NCBI RefSeq assembly: GCF_009826935.1
Contig: NZ_WUMN01000001.1
Location: 310,001 to 374,000, forward strand
Source: Flavobacterium sp. Sd200
GTDB lineage: Bacteria; Bacteroidota; Bacteroidia; Flavobacteriales; Flavobacteriaceae
Reading direction: 5' to 3'
Length of the DNA stretch: 64,000 nt
A program made the translations under genes and the position numbers. Every line of letters begins with the position of its first letter. The stretch's first letter is position 1. Under the pieces are notes generated by a model that saw only the letters and a program-made list of their open reading frames with translations, did not search any database and was not told the DNA's origin. Shown here in pieces: positions 27,929 through 36,657 of this stretch.

Positions 27929-29122
27929 ATGAATTTACACGAATATCAGGGAAAAGAGATCCTGGCAAGCCATGGCGTGCGCGTACAACGTGGTATTGTT
28001 GCTAACAGCCCGGCAGAAGCCGTTGTTGCTGCAAAAGAACTTACAGCCCAAACAGGTACTGGTTGGTATGTTGTTAAAGCGCAAGTACATGCAGGTGGCC
28101 GCGGTAAAGGCGGAGGCGTAAAACTTGCTAAAAACCTACAACAGGTAGAAGAAATTGCAGGACAAATAATAGGTATGAACCTGATTACTCCTCAAACATC
28201 TGCCGAAGGTAAAAAAGTACATAAAGTACTTATTGCTGAGGATGTTTATTACCCGGGAGAAAGTGAAACTTCAGAGTTTTATATATCTGTACTTCTAAAC
28301 AGGGGTAAAGGCCGTAACATGATCATGTATTCTACCGAAGGTGGTATGGATATCGAAGAAGTTGCTGAGCACACTCCTGACCGTATTTTTACAGAAGAAA
28401 TCGATCCTGCTGTTGGCCTACAGGGCTTCCAGGCAAGGAGAATTGCTTTTAACCTTGGCCTTAGCGGCAATGCGTTTAAAGAAATGACTGTATTTATTGC
28501 AGCGCTTTATAAAGCTTATGTAGACAGCGATGCTTCTATGTTTGAAATTAACCCTGTTCTTAAAACATCTGACAATAAAATTCTTGCTGTAGATGCTAAA
28601 GTTGTTCTTGATGACAATGCACTTTACCGTCAGAAAAAATATGCAGAAATGCGTGATGTTCTTGAAGAGAACCCTATTGAAGTTGAGGCTAAAGAAGTTG
28701 GTCTTAACTATGTAGATCTTGATGGTACTGTGGGTTGTATGGTTAATGGTGCTGGTCTTGCTATGGCAACTATGGACCTTATTAAATATGCAGGTTTTGA
28801 ACCGGCTAACTTCCTTGACGTGGGTGGTACTGCCGATGCTAAACGTGTAGAGACAGCTTTCCGTATTATCCTTAAAGATCCTAACGTAAAAGCTATCCTT
28901 ATCAACATATTTGGTGGTATTGTTCGTTGCGACCGTGTTGCCCAAGGTGTTGTAGATGCTTACCAAAACATGGGAGATTCTATTAAAGTGCCAATCATTG
29001 TACGTTTACAGGGTACTAATGCAGATATTGCAAAAGAACTTATAGACAACTCTGGTATGCCAATACTTTCTGCTGTTCAGTTCCAGGAAGCTGCAGATCA
29101 GGTAAAAGCTGCTTTAGCATAA
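27929..29122 (+). CDS. sucC: Succinyl-CoA synthetase (ligase) beta subunit
   Basis: 397 residues, full length. It catalyses the reversible substrate-level phosphorylation step of the TCA cycle with the alpha subunit, which is not in this window. An ATP-grasp N-domain begins MNLHEYQGKEILASHGV with VKAQVHAGGRGKGGGVKLA. The C-terminal CoA-ligase part shows MVNGAGLAMATMDLIKYAG, PANFLDVGGTA and INIFGGIVRCD. It is monocistronic with a strong terminator. Confidence 0.96.
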   Translation: MNLHEYQGKEILASHGVRVQRGIVANSPAEAVVAAKELTAQTGTGWYVVKAQVHAGGRGKGGGVKLAKNLQQVEEIAGQIIGMNLITPQTSAEGKKVHKVLIAEDVYYPGESETSEFYISVLLNRGKGRNMIMYSTEGGMDIEEVAEHTPDRIFTEEIDPAVGLQGFQARRIAFNLGLSGNAFKEMTVFIAALYKAYVDSDASMFEINPVLKTSDNKILAVDAKVVLDDNALYRQKKYAEMRDVLEENPIEVEAKEVGLNYVDLDGTVGCMVNGAGLAMATMDLIKYAGFEPANFLDVGGTADAKRVETAFRIILKDPNVKAILINIFGGIVRCDRVAQGVVDAYQNMGDSIKVPIIVRLQGTNADIAKELIDNSGMPILSAVQFQEAADQVKAALA

Positions 29123-29152
29123 TAAATGATAAACATAAGTTTATATATATAT

Positions 29153-29182
29153 AACCCCGGGCATTGCCCGGGGTTTGTTTTT
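29153..29182 (+). terminator. Terminator of sucC
   Basis: Perfect 10-bp stem (AACCCCGGGC / GCCCGGGGTT), 3-nt loop, then TGTTTTTT. Confidence 0.92.
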
Positions 29183-29209
29183 TAACCCAATATAACATTG
29201 CTATTTGGT

Positions 29210-31399
29210 TTATCTATTTAAAACCACTGTGTTTTCGGCTAATTCGCTCAACAGTTCCAGTACTTTTGCTACAGATGCGATCCTGTATTTAGCAGCTGTG
29301 TTACCTTTACCTACTTTTACAGAAAACTGATTTTCTGCCGTAAGCTGCTCAAACAAATCTTCATCTGTTTTGTCATCGCCAAAAGCAAGCACAAAATCGT
29401 GGTCGCCACATAAAATATTATCCCTGCATGTGGTGCCTTTGTGTGCCATAAAGTGCTTAACTTCTATTACCTTATTGCCGTCTATAATTTGTACGGGAGT
29501 ATTGTACAGATGGTTTTTAAGTAGTGTAAGCAATTCTCGAGAAGTTAAAAATCCAAGTTTCTCATCTACATTGCGGTAATGATAAGCCACACCAAATTCC
29601 TTAACCTCAATAAAGCTTTCGGCATTCCTGTCGGTATATTCTTCCATTACCTCAATAACGCGGTCTTTCCATTCGGGCATTCCGTGTATAACAGAATCCC
29701 ATTGTGTACGTTTTATGTAGCCACCATGTTCTGCTACAAGACCAATAGGTAAATGTCCTAAGTGTTTTTCCAGAAATTCTTTATCGCGTCCGCTAATAAT
29801 CCATATTTCATTTTTAGGATTTTCAGCAAGCTTGGAGAGCAAGTCTAACAGTTTTTTATCGGGTACAGCCATTTCAGGTCTCGGCTGCAGGCTTACAAGC
29901 GTACCGTCAAAATCCAGTAAAAACAATCGCTTGTTGGCGGTTTCATATTTTTCGGTAATGTTATGAATTTCTTTAGCGTTGAGTGGTATTGCATTGGAGT
30001 TTTGCAAATGCAGGGTTTCAATCTCTTTAAGAAATCGGTTGGCCCACAAAAACACATCATGTTTTTTAAGATAATTTTGCATGCGCTCCATTCGCCTTTG
30101 CTGTTCTTCCTGTGGCATATTCAGTGCAAGGGCAATTTTTTCTCCGGTAAGTTCAGTATCAAACGGGTTTATGGTTATGGCTTCCTGTAATTCTTTTGCT
30201 GCTCCTGCCATACTGCTCAATATTAAAACACCGTTTTTATCCTGACGCGATGCTATATACTCTTTGGCAACAAGGTTCATTCCATCGCGAACTGGTGATA
30301 TAAGGGCTACATCGGCGCTGCTGTACAATGCTATCAGTCTGTTAAAGTCTACTGATTGGTACTGATATACCACCGGTGCCCATTTGTAATTGCCTAATGC
30401 ACCGTTTATGCGCCCCACGTTAAATTCGATCATACGTTTACGTTCGCCATACTTGCTTATTTCTTCGCGCGATGGTACAATTACGAGCAAAAAAACTACT
30501 TTTTCTTTCCATTCCGGGTGTTTTATTAAAAAACGCTCAAAGGCATTCAGCCTGTTGTTTATACCTTTAGTATAATCAAGCCGGTCTACCGAGAATATTA
30601 TTTTTTTATCCTGATATAGTTCTTTTATTTCGTCACGAAGTATTCCAACTTCCGGTTTACTGTAGGCATCGTTAAACTTATTAAAGTCGATGCTGATAGG
30701 GTAGGACCCCACTTTGGTGCGGTGGCTGTCCTGGGTAAAAGTAAAGCTTCGCTGGCTGTAACCCATTATTTTCTCTACACATTCGGTAAAATGTATAGAA
30801 TCATCCCAAGTGTGGAATCCGGCAAGATCGGCACCTAAAACACCGTCAAGTATATATTTTTTTGCCTTGTTGGGCAGTATGCGGAATATCTCAAAATTAG
30901 GAAAAGGAATGTGCAGGAAGAAACCGATCTTGGCCTTTGGGTTTTGTTGTCTTATTAAATTAGGAAGCCCTAAAAAATGGTAATCGTGTATCCATACAAT
31001 ATCGCCGGGTTCATAAATTTCGTTTATTTTTTGTGCCACAATAGCGTTGGCCTCTACGTAAGCGTCGAATGCTTCGTCACTGTATTCTACAAAAGACGGG
31101 AAATAATGGAATAAAGCCCATAAAACCGAATTGCTGAATATGTTGTAAAAGTTTTTGTTGAGTTTTTTTTCTAAAAAAACGGGTTCAATATCAAAGGTTT
31201 TAGGAAAGTTGTCTTTATGTTTTTCCCAGATGTTTTTTTCAAAATCAGCTACCCCCACCCAGGTCAGGTTCGCTTCGCTTTTTTCTGAATATGAAAGTAT
31301 TGCAGATGCAAGGCCGCCGGAGCTTTGGGTAATAGATGTTTTTCGGTTTTGCGTTTTTATAGACAGGGGCAACCTGTAAGAAACGGTAATGATTTTCAT
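29210..31399 (-). CDS. otsAB fusion: Bifunctional trehalose-6-phosphate synthase / phosphatase
   Basis: 729 residues. The GT20 synthase domain (about 1-470) joins UDP-glucose and glucose-6-phosphate: VSYRLPLSI start, WIHDYHFLGLPNLIR, FSVDRLDYTKGINNR and the donor-site RDGMNLVAKEYIA. The HAD phosphatase domain (about 490-729) removes the phosphate: LFLLDFDGTLVSLQPRP with the nucleophile Asp, WIISGRD, and the distal FGDDKTDEDLFE. Both active sites look complete, so this one protein should make trehalose for osmotic or desiccation protection. It is monocistronic. The leader contains an 8-bp inverted repeat. Confidence 0.94.
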   Translation of the reverse strand: MKIITVSYRLPLSIKTQNRKTSITQSSGGLASAILSYSEKSEANLTWVGVADFEKNIWEKHKDNFPKTFDIEPVFLEKKLNKNFYNIFSNSVLWALFHYFPSFVEYSDEAFDAYVEANAIVAQKINEIYEPGDIVWIHDYHFLGLPNLIRQQNPKAKIGFFLHIPFPNFEIFRILPNKAKKYILDGVLGADLAGFHTWDDSIHFTECVEKIMGYSQRSFTFTQDSHRTKVGSYPISIDFNKFNDAYSKPEVGILRDEIKELYQDKKIIFSVDRLDYTKGINNRLNAFERFLIKHPEWKEKVVFLLVIVPSREEISKYGERKRMIEFNVGRINGALGNYKWAPVVYQYQSVDFNRLIALYSSADVALISPVRDGMNLVAKEYIASRQDKNGVLILSSMAGAAKELQEAITINPFDTELTGEKIALALNMPQEEQQRRMERMQNYLKKHDVFLWANRFLKEIETLHLQNSNAIPLNAKEIHNITEKYETANKRLFLLDFDGTLVSLQPRPEMAVPDKKLLDLLSKLAENPKNEIWIISGRDKEFLEKHLGHLPIGLVAEHGGYIKRTQWDSVIHGMPEWKDRVIEVMEEYTDRNAESFIEVKEFGVAYHYRNVDEKLGFLTSRELLTLLKNHLYNTPVQIIDGNKVIEVKHFMAHKGTTCRDNILCGDHDFVLAFGDDKTDEDLFEQLTAENQFSVKVGKGNTAAKYRIASVAKVLELLSELAENTVVLNR

Positions 31400-31412
31400 G
31401 AAATATTTATTG

Positions 31413-31444
31413 GTACAGGACAGACGGAGGGAAGATTCCTGTAC
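31413..31444. promoter_or_regulatory. Inverted repeat in the trehalose gene leader
   Basis: GTACAGGA (31413-31420) and TCCTGTAC (31437-31444) form a perfect 8-bp inverted repeat with a 16-nt spacer, starting 13 bases upstream of the fusion gene's start. It may be a regulator site or an mRNA hairpin. Confidence 0.3.
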
Positions 31445-31651
31445 TGTTTATAGCCTAAAATTACAAAACCCTTTCGCGTTAAGGGGTTTACAAAATGTTA
31501 GTTAACATTTTTTTAGGGGTGTTTTATGGTATCGGCAATATAGCTGTTATAATATTCATAATATGCCATCACAGATTTTAACATTTGTGAAAGATAGTGC
31601 TTGTTATTGCATTTTTTCCCAAATTTGCACACAGCATTAAATAAAAATTAT

Positions 31652-32245
31652 ATGTCTAAAATTTATCCTACCGGTTACCGTGTTCCGCGTTTTAAAGTTT
31701 TACTTATAAGTTGCATTGATTTGCGATTAATGGATAATATCGTGCGATTTATGGATCATGATAATCTTACAAATCGTTATGACCAATTTATTCTTGCGGG
31801 TACATCTATAGGAGCTTTTGTGGCAGATGGCACTGATACTGATCTTGAGCATATTCCGGCTTACAGTGCATGGCTTACCACTTTAAAACAGCATATAGAC
31901 CTTGCTATACAACTACACGAAATTCGTGATATTTATATTTTGGAACACAGAAACTGCGGGGCTTACAAGAACTTTATTAAAGATAATAAAGGCGATTTTG
32001 ATGCCGATGGCGTAGCTGTGGATGCAGAGTTTAACTCGCATTTAAAATATGCTGTACAGCTAAAGGATGTTATTTTGAAATATGTAAAAGAAAGCGGCGA
32101 GCGTGTGGCTCTTAGTGAGGTTGCAGGTGTTAAAAAGCATGCTGCCAAATATGCAGAAGAATTTAACGTACACAGTTTTTTGATGGATCTGAAAGGTAAT
32201 GTAGAACTTTTGGATACTACTAAAAAAGAACCTGCAGCTTTATAG
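31652..32245 (+). CDS. Beta-carbonic-anhydrase-like protein
   Basis: 197 residues from ATG 31652 (MSKIYPTGYR). An upstream in-frame ATG at 31601 would overlap the probable -7 region. The zinc set of beta-class carbonic anhydrases is recognisable as C21-x-D23-x-R25 (SCIDLRLMD), H99 and C102 (EHRNCGAY). With them comes AGTSIGAFVADG, in the place of the usual AGN loop. Catalysis would interconvert CO2 and bicarbonate in the cytoplasm. Departures from the canonical motifs (SCIDLR rather than CSDSR) make activity uncertain. It is monocistronic and divergent from the trehalose gene. Confidence 0.75.
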   Translation: MSKIYPTGYRVPRFKVLLISCIDLRLMDNIVRFMDHDNLTNRYDQFILAGTSIGAFVADGTDTDLEHIPAYSAWLTTLKQHIDLAIQLHEIRDIYILEHRNCGAYKNFIKDNKGDFDADGVAVDAEFNSHLKYAVQLKDVILKYVKESGERVALSEVAGVKKHAAKYAEEFNVHSFLMDLKGNVELLDTTKKEPAAL

Positions 32246-32256
32246 GGTATAGGGTT

Positions 32257-32295
32257 AAAAAAAGGGTGTTTTTAGCCCAACTGCTAAAAACACCC
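32257..32295 (-). terminator. Terminator of the T9SS protein at 32321
   Basis: Perfect 13-bp stem (GGGTGTTTTTAGC / GCTAAAAACACCC), 6-nt loop, seven T on the minus strand. It also lies behind the carbonic-anhydrase-like gene on the other strand. Confidence 0.9.
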
Positions 32296-32320
32296 CGGAT
32301 TAACTAACTGTATGAAAAAA

Positions 32321-33571
32321 CTATCTTTTTATTATTTTGGAAGTGGCTGTTTGTGTGCCGTTGTTTACTTTAACAGCATACATGCCTGCTGCTAAATGTG
32401 TAATATTTAGTTTATAATTGTTTAGCTCTGATAGCTGACTTTGCATAACCGTTTCGCCCAGCATGTTTACCACAGCAACATTCAGGCTGCCGCTAAAGTT
32501 TTCGGTTCCTTTTATAGTTACAATATCTGTAGCAGGATTTGGATATACACTAAAGTTATTTTTGTTGGCATTTTTTGAACTTGCCACAGGGCTTGCAGTA
32601 ACAGTAGTAAAAATACCATTGTAGTTAACGCTTAAAGCTTTGCCGGGTGCAGGTTCGATTTGACCCGTGTTTATAAAGTTATTCAGTATAGCTGTAAAAT
32701 CTACTCCGGTACGCTTAATGGCAAGGCTGCCGTTGTCAATAATAATTTTAGCATTGGCATGCATTGCTAAGTCGGGTGCAGCAAGATCGTTATGGTTTAT
32801 TATTACCGAGCCAGAGTTAATGTTTATTTTTCCTACTACTGCGCCTAATGTACCCTCTGTCCCTTGATTATCTACAAAAAGATCGCCAACAAAAAGAACC
32901 TGCCCTGTGTTAACTGTACCACCATTAACATTAATGGTGCCGTTAGGTCCTACAACAGTTGCCCAAAATGCGTCAGATGTACCTCCTGCATTCACATTTA
33001 GCGTTCCGGTAGGGTAGTTATTTCGGGTTCCAACCTCCATGTTGTAGCCTCCGCTAACAAAACCTCCGTCAAAAACATTTACTGTGCCGTTGCCACCGGC
33101 AAGTGCACCAATAAACATACCTTGCCATGTGTCGGTGTTATTGCTCCATGCGGTGCCATATACATTTAGAATGCCTGTGCCTTCGCGCCCAATTCGCATA
33201 ATGTTGCGGCATGTAAAATAAGCCCCTTGGTTTACGGTAACATTTCCGTTAAGCTTGTCATTGTAAAACACATTAAAGTTTGCATTAATAATGAGATCTC
33301 CTGCAGTATTATCAAATACTCCAGGCTGCCATGGCATTGTGCTGCTAATTACAGGTGCATGACCATTGGTTTGGTGGGTTCTTACAAATTTAAATGACGA
33401 GTCGTCAAAAGCTACCGGGCCTTGCGTACTGGTCCAGTTAGCAGCATTGTAAAAATCCGAACTCACACCTCCCACCCAGTCGTAGGTTTGGGCTACGGCG
33501 GCAGAACTGAGTCCAAGAAATAGCGCACACATTGCGACTATTGTTTTGGTTGATCGTAATTTTTTTTTCAT
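32321..33571 (-). CDS. Secreted beta-helix-like protein, T9SS type A tail
   Basis: 416 residues. Signal peptide MKKKLRSTKTIVAMCALFLG to about residue 27 (AVAQ). The middle is a run of glycine/asparagine-rich short strands (GTGILNVYGTAWSN; GNGTVNVFDGG; PTGTLNVNAGG; PNGTINVNGG), the pattern of a right-handed beta-helix or PEP-CTERM/autotransporter-like passenger. The end is a type A sorting domain (FSVYPNPATDIVTIKG ... AAGMYAVKVNNGTQTATSKI). A surface adhesin or polysaccharide-binding role is inferred. Its -7 box is an exact match, about 50 bases upstream. Confidence 0.83.
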   Translation of the reverse strand: MKKKLRSTKTIVAMCALFLGLSSAAVAQTYDWVGGVSSDFYNAANWTSTQGPVAFDDSSFKFVRTHQTNGHAPVISSTMPWQPGVFDNTAGDLIINANFNVFYNDKLNGNVTVNQGAYFTCRNIMRIGREGTGILNVYGTAWSNNTDTWQGMFIGALAGGNGTVNVFDGGFVSGGYNMEVGTRNNYPTGTLNVNAGGTSDAFWATVVGPNGTINVNGGTVNTGQVLFVGDLFVDNQGTEGTLGAVVGKININSGSVIINHNDLAAPDLAMHANAKIIIDNGSLAIKRTGVDFTAILNNFINTGQIEPAPGKALSVNYNGIFTTVTASPVASSKNANKNNFSVYPNPATDIVTIKGTENFSGSLNVAVVNMLGETVMQSQLSELNNYKLNITHLAAGMYAVKVNNGTQTATSKIIKR

Positions 33572-33621
33572 AGGTTAAATTAAGTTTGGTTTAAATTGCA
33601 AGTGTGTTAATTACACTTATT

Positions 33622-33629
33622 CAAATGTA
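33622..33629 (-). promoter_or_regulatory. -7 box for the beta-helix T9SS gene
   Basis: TACATTTG on the minus strand exactly matches TAnnTTTG. It lies within the 304-bp gene-free stretch 33572-33875, in which nothing else was recognised. Confidence 0.45.
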
Positions 33630-33875
33630 ACAGTAATTTTTATACATTAATTTTTTTTAAGTTTATATTTTTACACTTAATGTAATTTTTTAGTAATTAT
33701 TATTTAAAACATCAAAACGTTAATTTTTTTAACGTTTTATTCGATAACGTTTGCGTTATTGTTAAGGAAATCTACCGCCTGAAATAGTCGTTTTGACTCT
33801 TTGGTGTTAATTAAAGTAAGGATTGTTGGTCCGCAGGAGTTGTTTTGTGAAGCTAAGTATTTGCTTAAAAGTATA

Positions 33876-34403
33876 TTATAGTAGCCTGTAATTTAAAAGT
33901 GCTTCGTATGGATCACCTTCAAGACCTAATAGTTTAGCGAATGCCGGTTCTGTTTTATATCCGGCTTCTTTAAGGGCAATAACCTGCTTTCGAAATGGCT
34001 CACCATATTTCACCAGTATTTGATATTCAGCTATCATGTGCAGATATCCGTTCTGTTGGTGCACTGGTATGGGCTGGCCAAAGATCTCTATTTCAAAATC
34101 ATTACAGTAAAAATTAGCCAAAACAGTTTCTGTTCCGTTTACAGTGGTTTTTACTATTTTGAAATCCTGAAAATGACTAAAGGCATCAAAAACTTTTTTA
34201 TAGAATACATCGGCGTTGGTGTAATGGCATAGTATGTCGAGATCGCTCTTATCTATATCAATATTAATGGGTATGGTTCCGGCAAGTGTAGGGGAGTAGC
34301 CAGCGAGTTTTTCTATAATACCAATTTCAGAAAGCGTCCTGAAGGTATGTTTCTGGCGGGGAGTGCCGTGCTGCAGGTAATCTATTGAATCAAAAAAATA
34401 CAT
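33876..34403 (-). CDS. DUF4269 nucleotidyltransferase-like protein
   Basis: 175 residues matching the DUF4269 family. It is probably a nucleotidyltransferase fold: LAGTIPINIDIDKSDLDILCHY gives the G(T/S)-x-D-x-D-like acidic pair, followed by FEIEIFGQPIPVHQQNGYLH. The substrate is unknown. It follows the PhyH gene on the same strand with a 4-base gap, so the two are very likely co-transcribed. Confidence 0.8.
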   Translation of the reverse strand: MYFFDSIDYLQHGTPRQKHTFRTLSEIGIIEKLAGYSPTLAGTIPINIDIDKSDLDILCHYTNADVFYKKVFDAFSHFQDFKIVKTTVNGTETVLANFYCNDFEIEIFGQPIPVHQQNGYLHMIAEYQILVKYGEPFRKQVIALKEAGYKTEPAFAKLLGLEGDPYEALLNYRLL

Positions 34404-34407
34404 ATCG

Positions 34408-35133
34408 CTAATTCATATATAGATCGATTTTTTCTGACCATTTTAGAATTTCCGGTAGTTTTGCAGAACTGAACTCTATATGTATAACCCTACGTCTGCT
34501 ATTGTTTACCGTGCGACCGGAACTGTGTAGTAATAATGGTTTCATTATCATTATACCGCCTTTTTCTACTTCGCATATAGCTTCACTTTCTGTTTGCCAG
34601 TTAATGGTTTCGGGTCTGTAAATTTGCCTTGCATGAGAGCGAGGTATTACTTTAAGTGCTCCATTATCTTGGGTGGTTTCGTCCAAATGTATGCGTATCG
34701 TATAAATATTTTCCAATATTTTTACAGGAGGTTGCACGGCATATTGGTTTTGTTTTACGGTCCAGGGTCCAAAATTTTCAATTTCGGCTTTTTTATCTAC
34801 TGATATAGTAAGATCCTGATGGTATGCTACAAACCAGTTAGAAGTTCCGGGTTTATCAAAATAAATCGACTTTACAATAAAATAATCATTTCCAAAAATG
34901 GAAGCAATTATTTGGTTAAGTTTCTTATTAAATACAAGTGGTATGGTGGCAGGTATCTCCTTTAGGAATTGTCGGATAGCAAAAATATCGGTAGATCTTC
35001 GAAAAGTTTCACCTAAGGCTTCAATATTTTCTATAAGACTTAAAAGGCCGTTAATTTCATCTTTGGTATAAATGCTGTTAATAATGGTAAATCCATTAGT
35101 TTCAATGTCAGATTTATGTTGATGTAATTCCAT
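34408..35133 (-). CDS. Phytanoyl-CoA dioxygenase (PhyH) family protein
   Basis: 241 residues. An Fe(II)/2-oxoglutarate oxygenase fold is indicated by the HxD metal motif in FVAYHQDLTISV, then RIHLDETTQDNGALKVIPRS and the distal His in PLLLHSSGRTVNNSRRRVIH with its 2-oxoglutarate-binding Arg. The substrate cannot be told from the sequence. It is the first gene of a two-gene unit with the DUF4269 gene. Confidence 0.85.
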   Translation of the reverse strand: MELHQHKSDIETNGFTIINSIYTKDEINGLLSLIENIEALGETFRRSTDIFAIRQFLKEIPATIPLVFNKKLNQIIASIFGNDYFIVKSIYFDKPGTSNWFVAYHQDLTISVDKKAEIENFGPWTVKQNQYAVQPPVKILENIYTIRIHLDETTQDNGALKVIPRSHARQIYRPETINWQTESEAICEVEKGGIMIMKPLLLHSSGRTVNNSRRRVIHIEFSSAKLPEILKWSEKIDLYMN

Positions 35134-35158
35134 ATGTATTAATCTAAATTAAGATATA

Positions 35159-35186
35159 CAAAAAAGCTGCCTATATAAAGCAGCTT
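35159..35186 (-). terminator. Terminator of the DUF1456 gene
   Basis: 7-bp stem (AAGCTGC / GCAGCTT), 9-nt loop, six T on the minus strand. It isolates the DUF1456 gene from the PhyH gene. Confidence 0.75.
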
Positions 35187-35196
35187 ATATAAGGTT

Positions 35197-35640
35197 TTAT
35201 CCCTTTTTATTCTTACCGTTATTAAATTTTACCTTTTCAACAACAGGTGTAGGTTTTTGTGGCTTGTCAAACTTTTTCTTTTGCGCTGGCCCTTTTTTTG
35301 ACTGATTTTTAGGTTTTTGGCCTGCGTTGGCAGGTTTATTCTGTGTAGTTTTTTTTTCTGTGCCCTGCTGTTTTACTGCTTCACTGTTTTTAGCTATAAC
35401 ATCGGCAGCATTGGTTGGATTCTCTTTTGTGCCACGAAGATGAATTACAAGCCCATTTAAAAAATTGCGCAATACCTGGTCTCCACACTCCATGTAGTTA
35501 GGATGATCCTGATTCCTGAAAAATGCACCAAGCTCCGCCTTAGATATCCTAAAGTCTACAAGCTGTAAAATATCCACGATCTGGTCGTCGCGAAGTTGCA
35601 GTGCTACACGCAGTTTTTTAAATACGTCGTTGTTATTCAT
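35197..35640 (-). CDS. DUF1456 family protein with basic low-complexity tail
   Basis: 147 residues. The DUF1456 domain (about 1-75) has the usual short helical repeat (DVFKKLRVALQLRDDQIVDI). The tail (about 80-147) is rich in Lys, Gln, Asn and Pro and likely disordered, so it could bind nucleic acid. The family's role is unknown. This protein carries only one full DUF1456 unit, with the second replaced by the basic tail. Confidence 0.8.
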   Translation of the reverse strand: MNNNDVFKKLRVALQLRDDQIVDILQLVDFRISKAELGAFFRNQDHPNYMECGDQVLRNFLNGLVIHLRGTKENPTNAADVIAKNSEAVKQQGTEKKTTQNKPANAGQKPKNQSKKGPAQKKKFDKPQKPTPVVEKVKFNNGKNKKG

Positions 35641-35737
35641 ATATAAATTTATAAGTCACAAAGGTAGTGTAAAAAAAATAAAAGCTTTCCGGGTTCTTTA
35701 TGTTGGCACTGTTTGTTTTATTTTAAATTATTATTTA

Positions 35738-35770
35738 ATAAATATTTATTGTTTTGCGATAAATATTTAT
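35738..35770. promoter_or_regulatory. Twin palindromic operator candidate for the DUF2975-XRE operon
   Basis: ATAAATATTTAT occurs at 35738-35749 and again at 35759-35770. Each copy is a perfect 12-bp palindrome, and their centres are 21 bp (two helical turns) apart. The second copy ends 34 bases before the DUF2975 start. Confidence 0.5.
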
Positions 35771-35804
35771 TATTTTAGTACTGTTAAATTAAAAACAGGA
35801 TATT

Positions 35805-36353
35805 ATGAAAATAACTACTGCCCAGATGCTCAAAATACTTTATGTGTTTGCCTGGATCATTTTTGTTGGCCTTTGCATAGAAGCGGGAGGCTTTATATTT
35901 AATGCTGTTTATACAGTTACGGTTAATCCTTCCGGAGCCGGGCACTTTTGGGAAAAAATAGATCTTTCCGGTCTTTATAGCTATGATGTGGGGCATTATT
36001 TGGTACAGACTTTTTTTATGACCCTGGTAGGTTTAATGAAGGCTTTATTGTTCTATTTAATAATAAAGCTATTGCACGACAAGAAATTGAACATGGAAAA
36101 TCCTTTTAATAAAGAGGTTGGAAGCTTTATTTTTAATGTTTCATACCTGTCGTTGTTTATAGGAGGTTTTTCTCACTGGGGTGCTGAGTATGCGCAATGG
36201 TTCGTTAGCAAAGATATTGCTATGCCCGATGCACAGTTTTTGGGCTTGGGAGGTGCAGATGTATGGCTGTTTATGGGGGTTGTGCTTTTAATTATAGCTC
36301 AGATATTTAAAAGAGGTATAGAACTTCAGGAAGAGAACGAACTAACTGTATAG
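35805..36353 (+). CDS. DUF2975 membrane protein
   Basis: 182 residues with four membrane helices (ILYVFAWIIFVGLCIEAGGF; FFMTLVGLMKALLFYLIIKL; FIFNVSYLSLFIGGFS; DVWLFMGVVLLIIAQIF). It belongs to DUF2975, commonly encoded next to a small XRE regulator as here (4-base gap). By analogy with such pairs the membrane protein may modulate the regulator. That is inference. Confidence 0.85.
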   Translation: MKITTAQMLKILYVFAWIIFVGLCIEAGGFIFNAVYTVTVNPSGAGHFWEKIDLSGLYSYDVGHYLVQTFFMTLVGLMKALLFYLIIKLLHDKKLNMENPFNKEVGSFIFNVSYLSLFIGGFSHWGAEYAQWFVSKDIAMPDAQFLGLGGADVWLFMGVVLLIIAQIFKRGIELQEENELTV

Positions 36354-36356
36354 CGC

Positions 36357-36563
36357 ATGGCAATTATTGTAAATCTCGATGTAATGATGGCAAAACGCAA
36401 AATGTCGCTAAACGAACTGTCAGAAAAAGTAGGCCTCACATTGTCTAATCTATCTATATTGAAAACAGGAAAGGCCAAAGCAATACGTTTTAATACGCTC
36501 GATTCTATTTGCAAAGCACTCGACTGTCAGCCTGCCGATATTTTAGAATATAAAAAAGATTAG
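36357..36563 (+). CDS. Small XRE-family transcription regulator
   Basis: 68 residues, essentially one Cro/C1 helix-turn-helix (KMSLNELSEKVGLTLSNLSI ... RFNTLDSICKALDCQPADIL), similar to YozG-type regulators. It follows the DUF2975 gene directly and likely represses or activates this operon through the twin palindrome upstream. Confidence 0.88.
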   Translation: MAIIVNLDVMMAKRKMSLNELSEKVGLTLSNLSILKTGKAKAIRFNTLDSICKALDCQPADILEYKKD

Positions 36564-36657
36564 ATGCTGTTTGCTGGTTACGGAATTAAAATATTTTTTT
36601 AAAACGCAATGTTTATTTGTAAATGCACGTTACATTTACACAAAAGCATTTAGTATA

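Noticed and set aside
28418..28966. Leftward 182-codon frame opposite sucC
   Set aside because: Low-complexity Lys/Asn/Phe-rich antisense shadow of a highly conserved enzyme gene.
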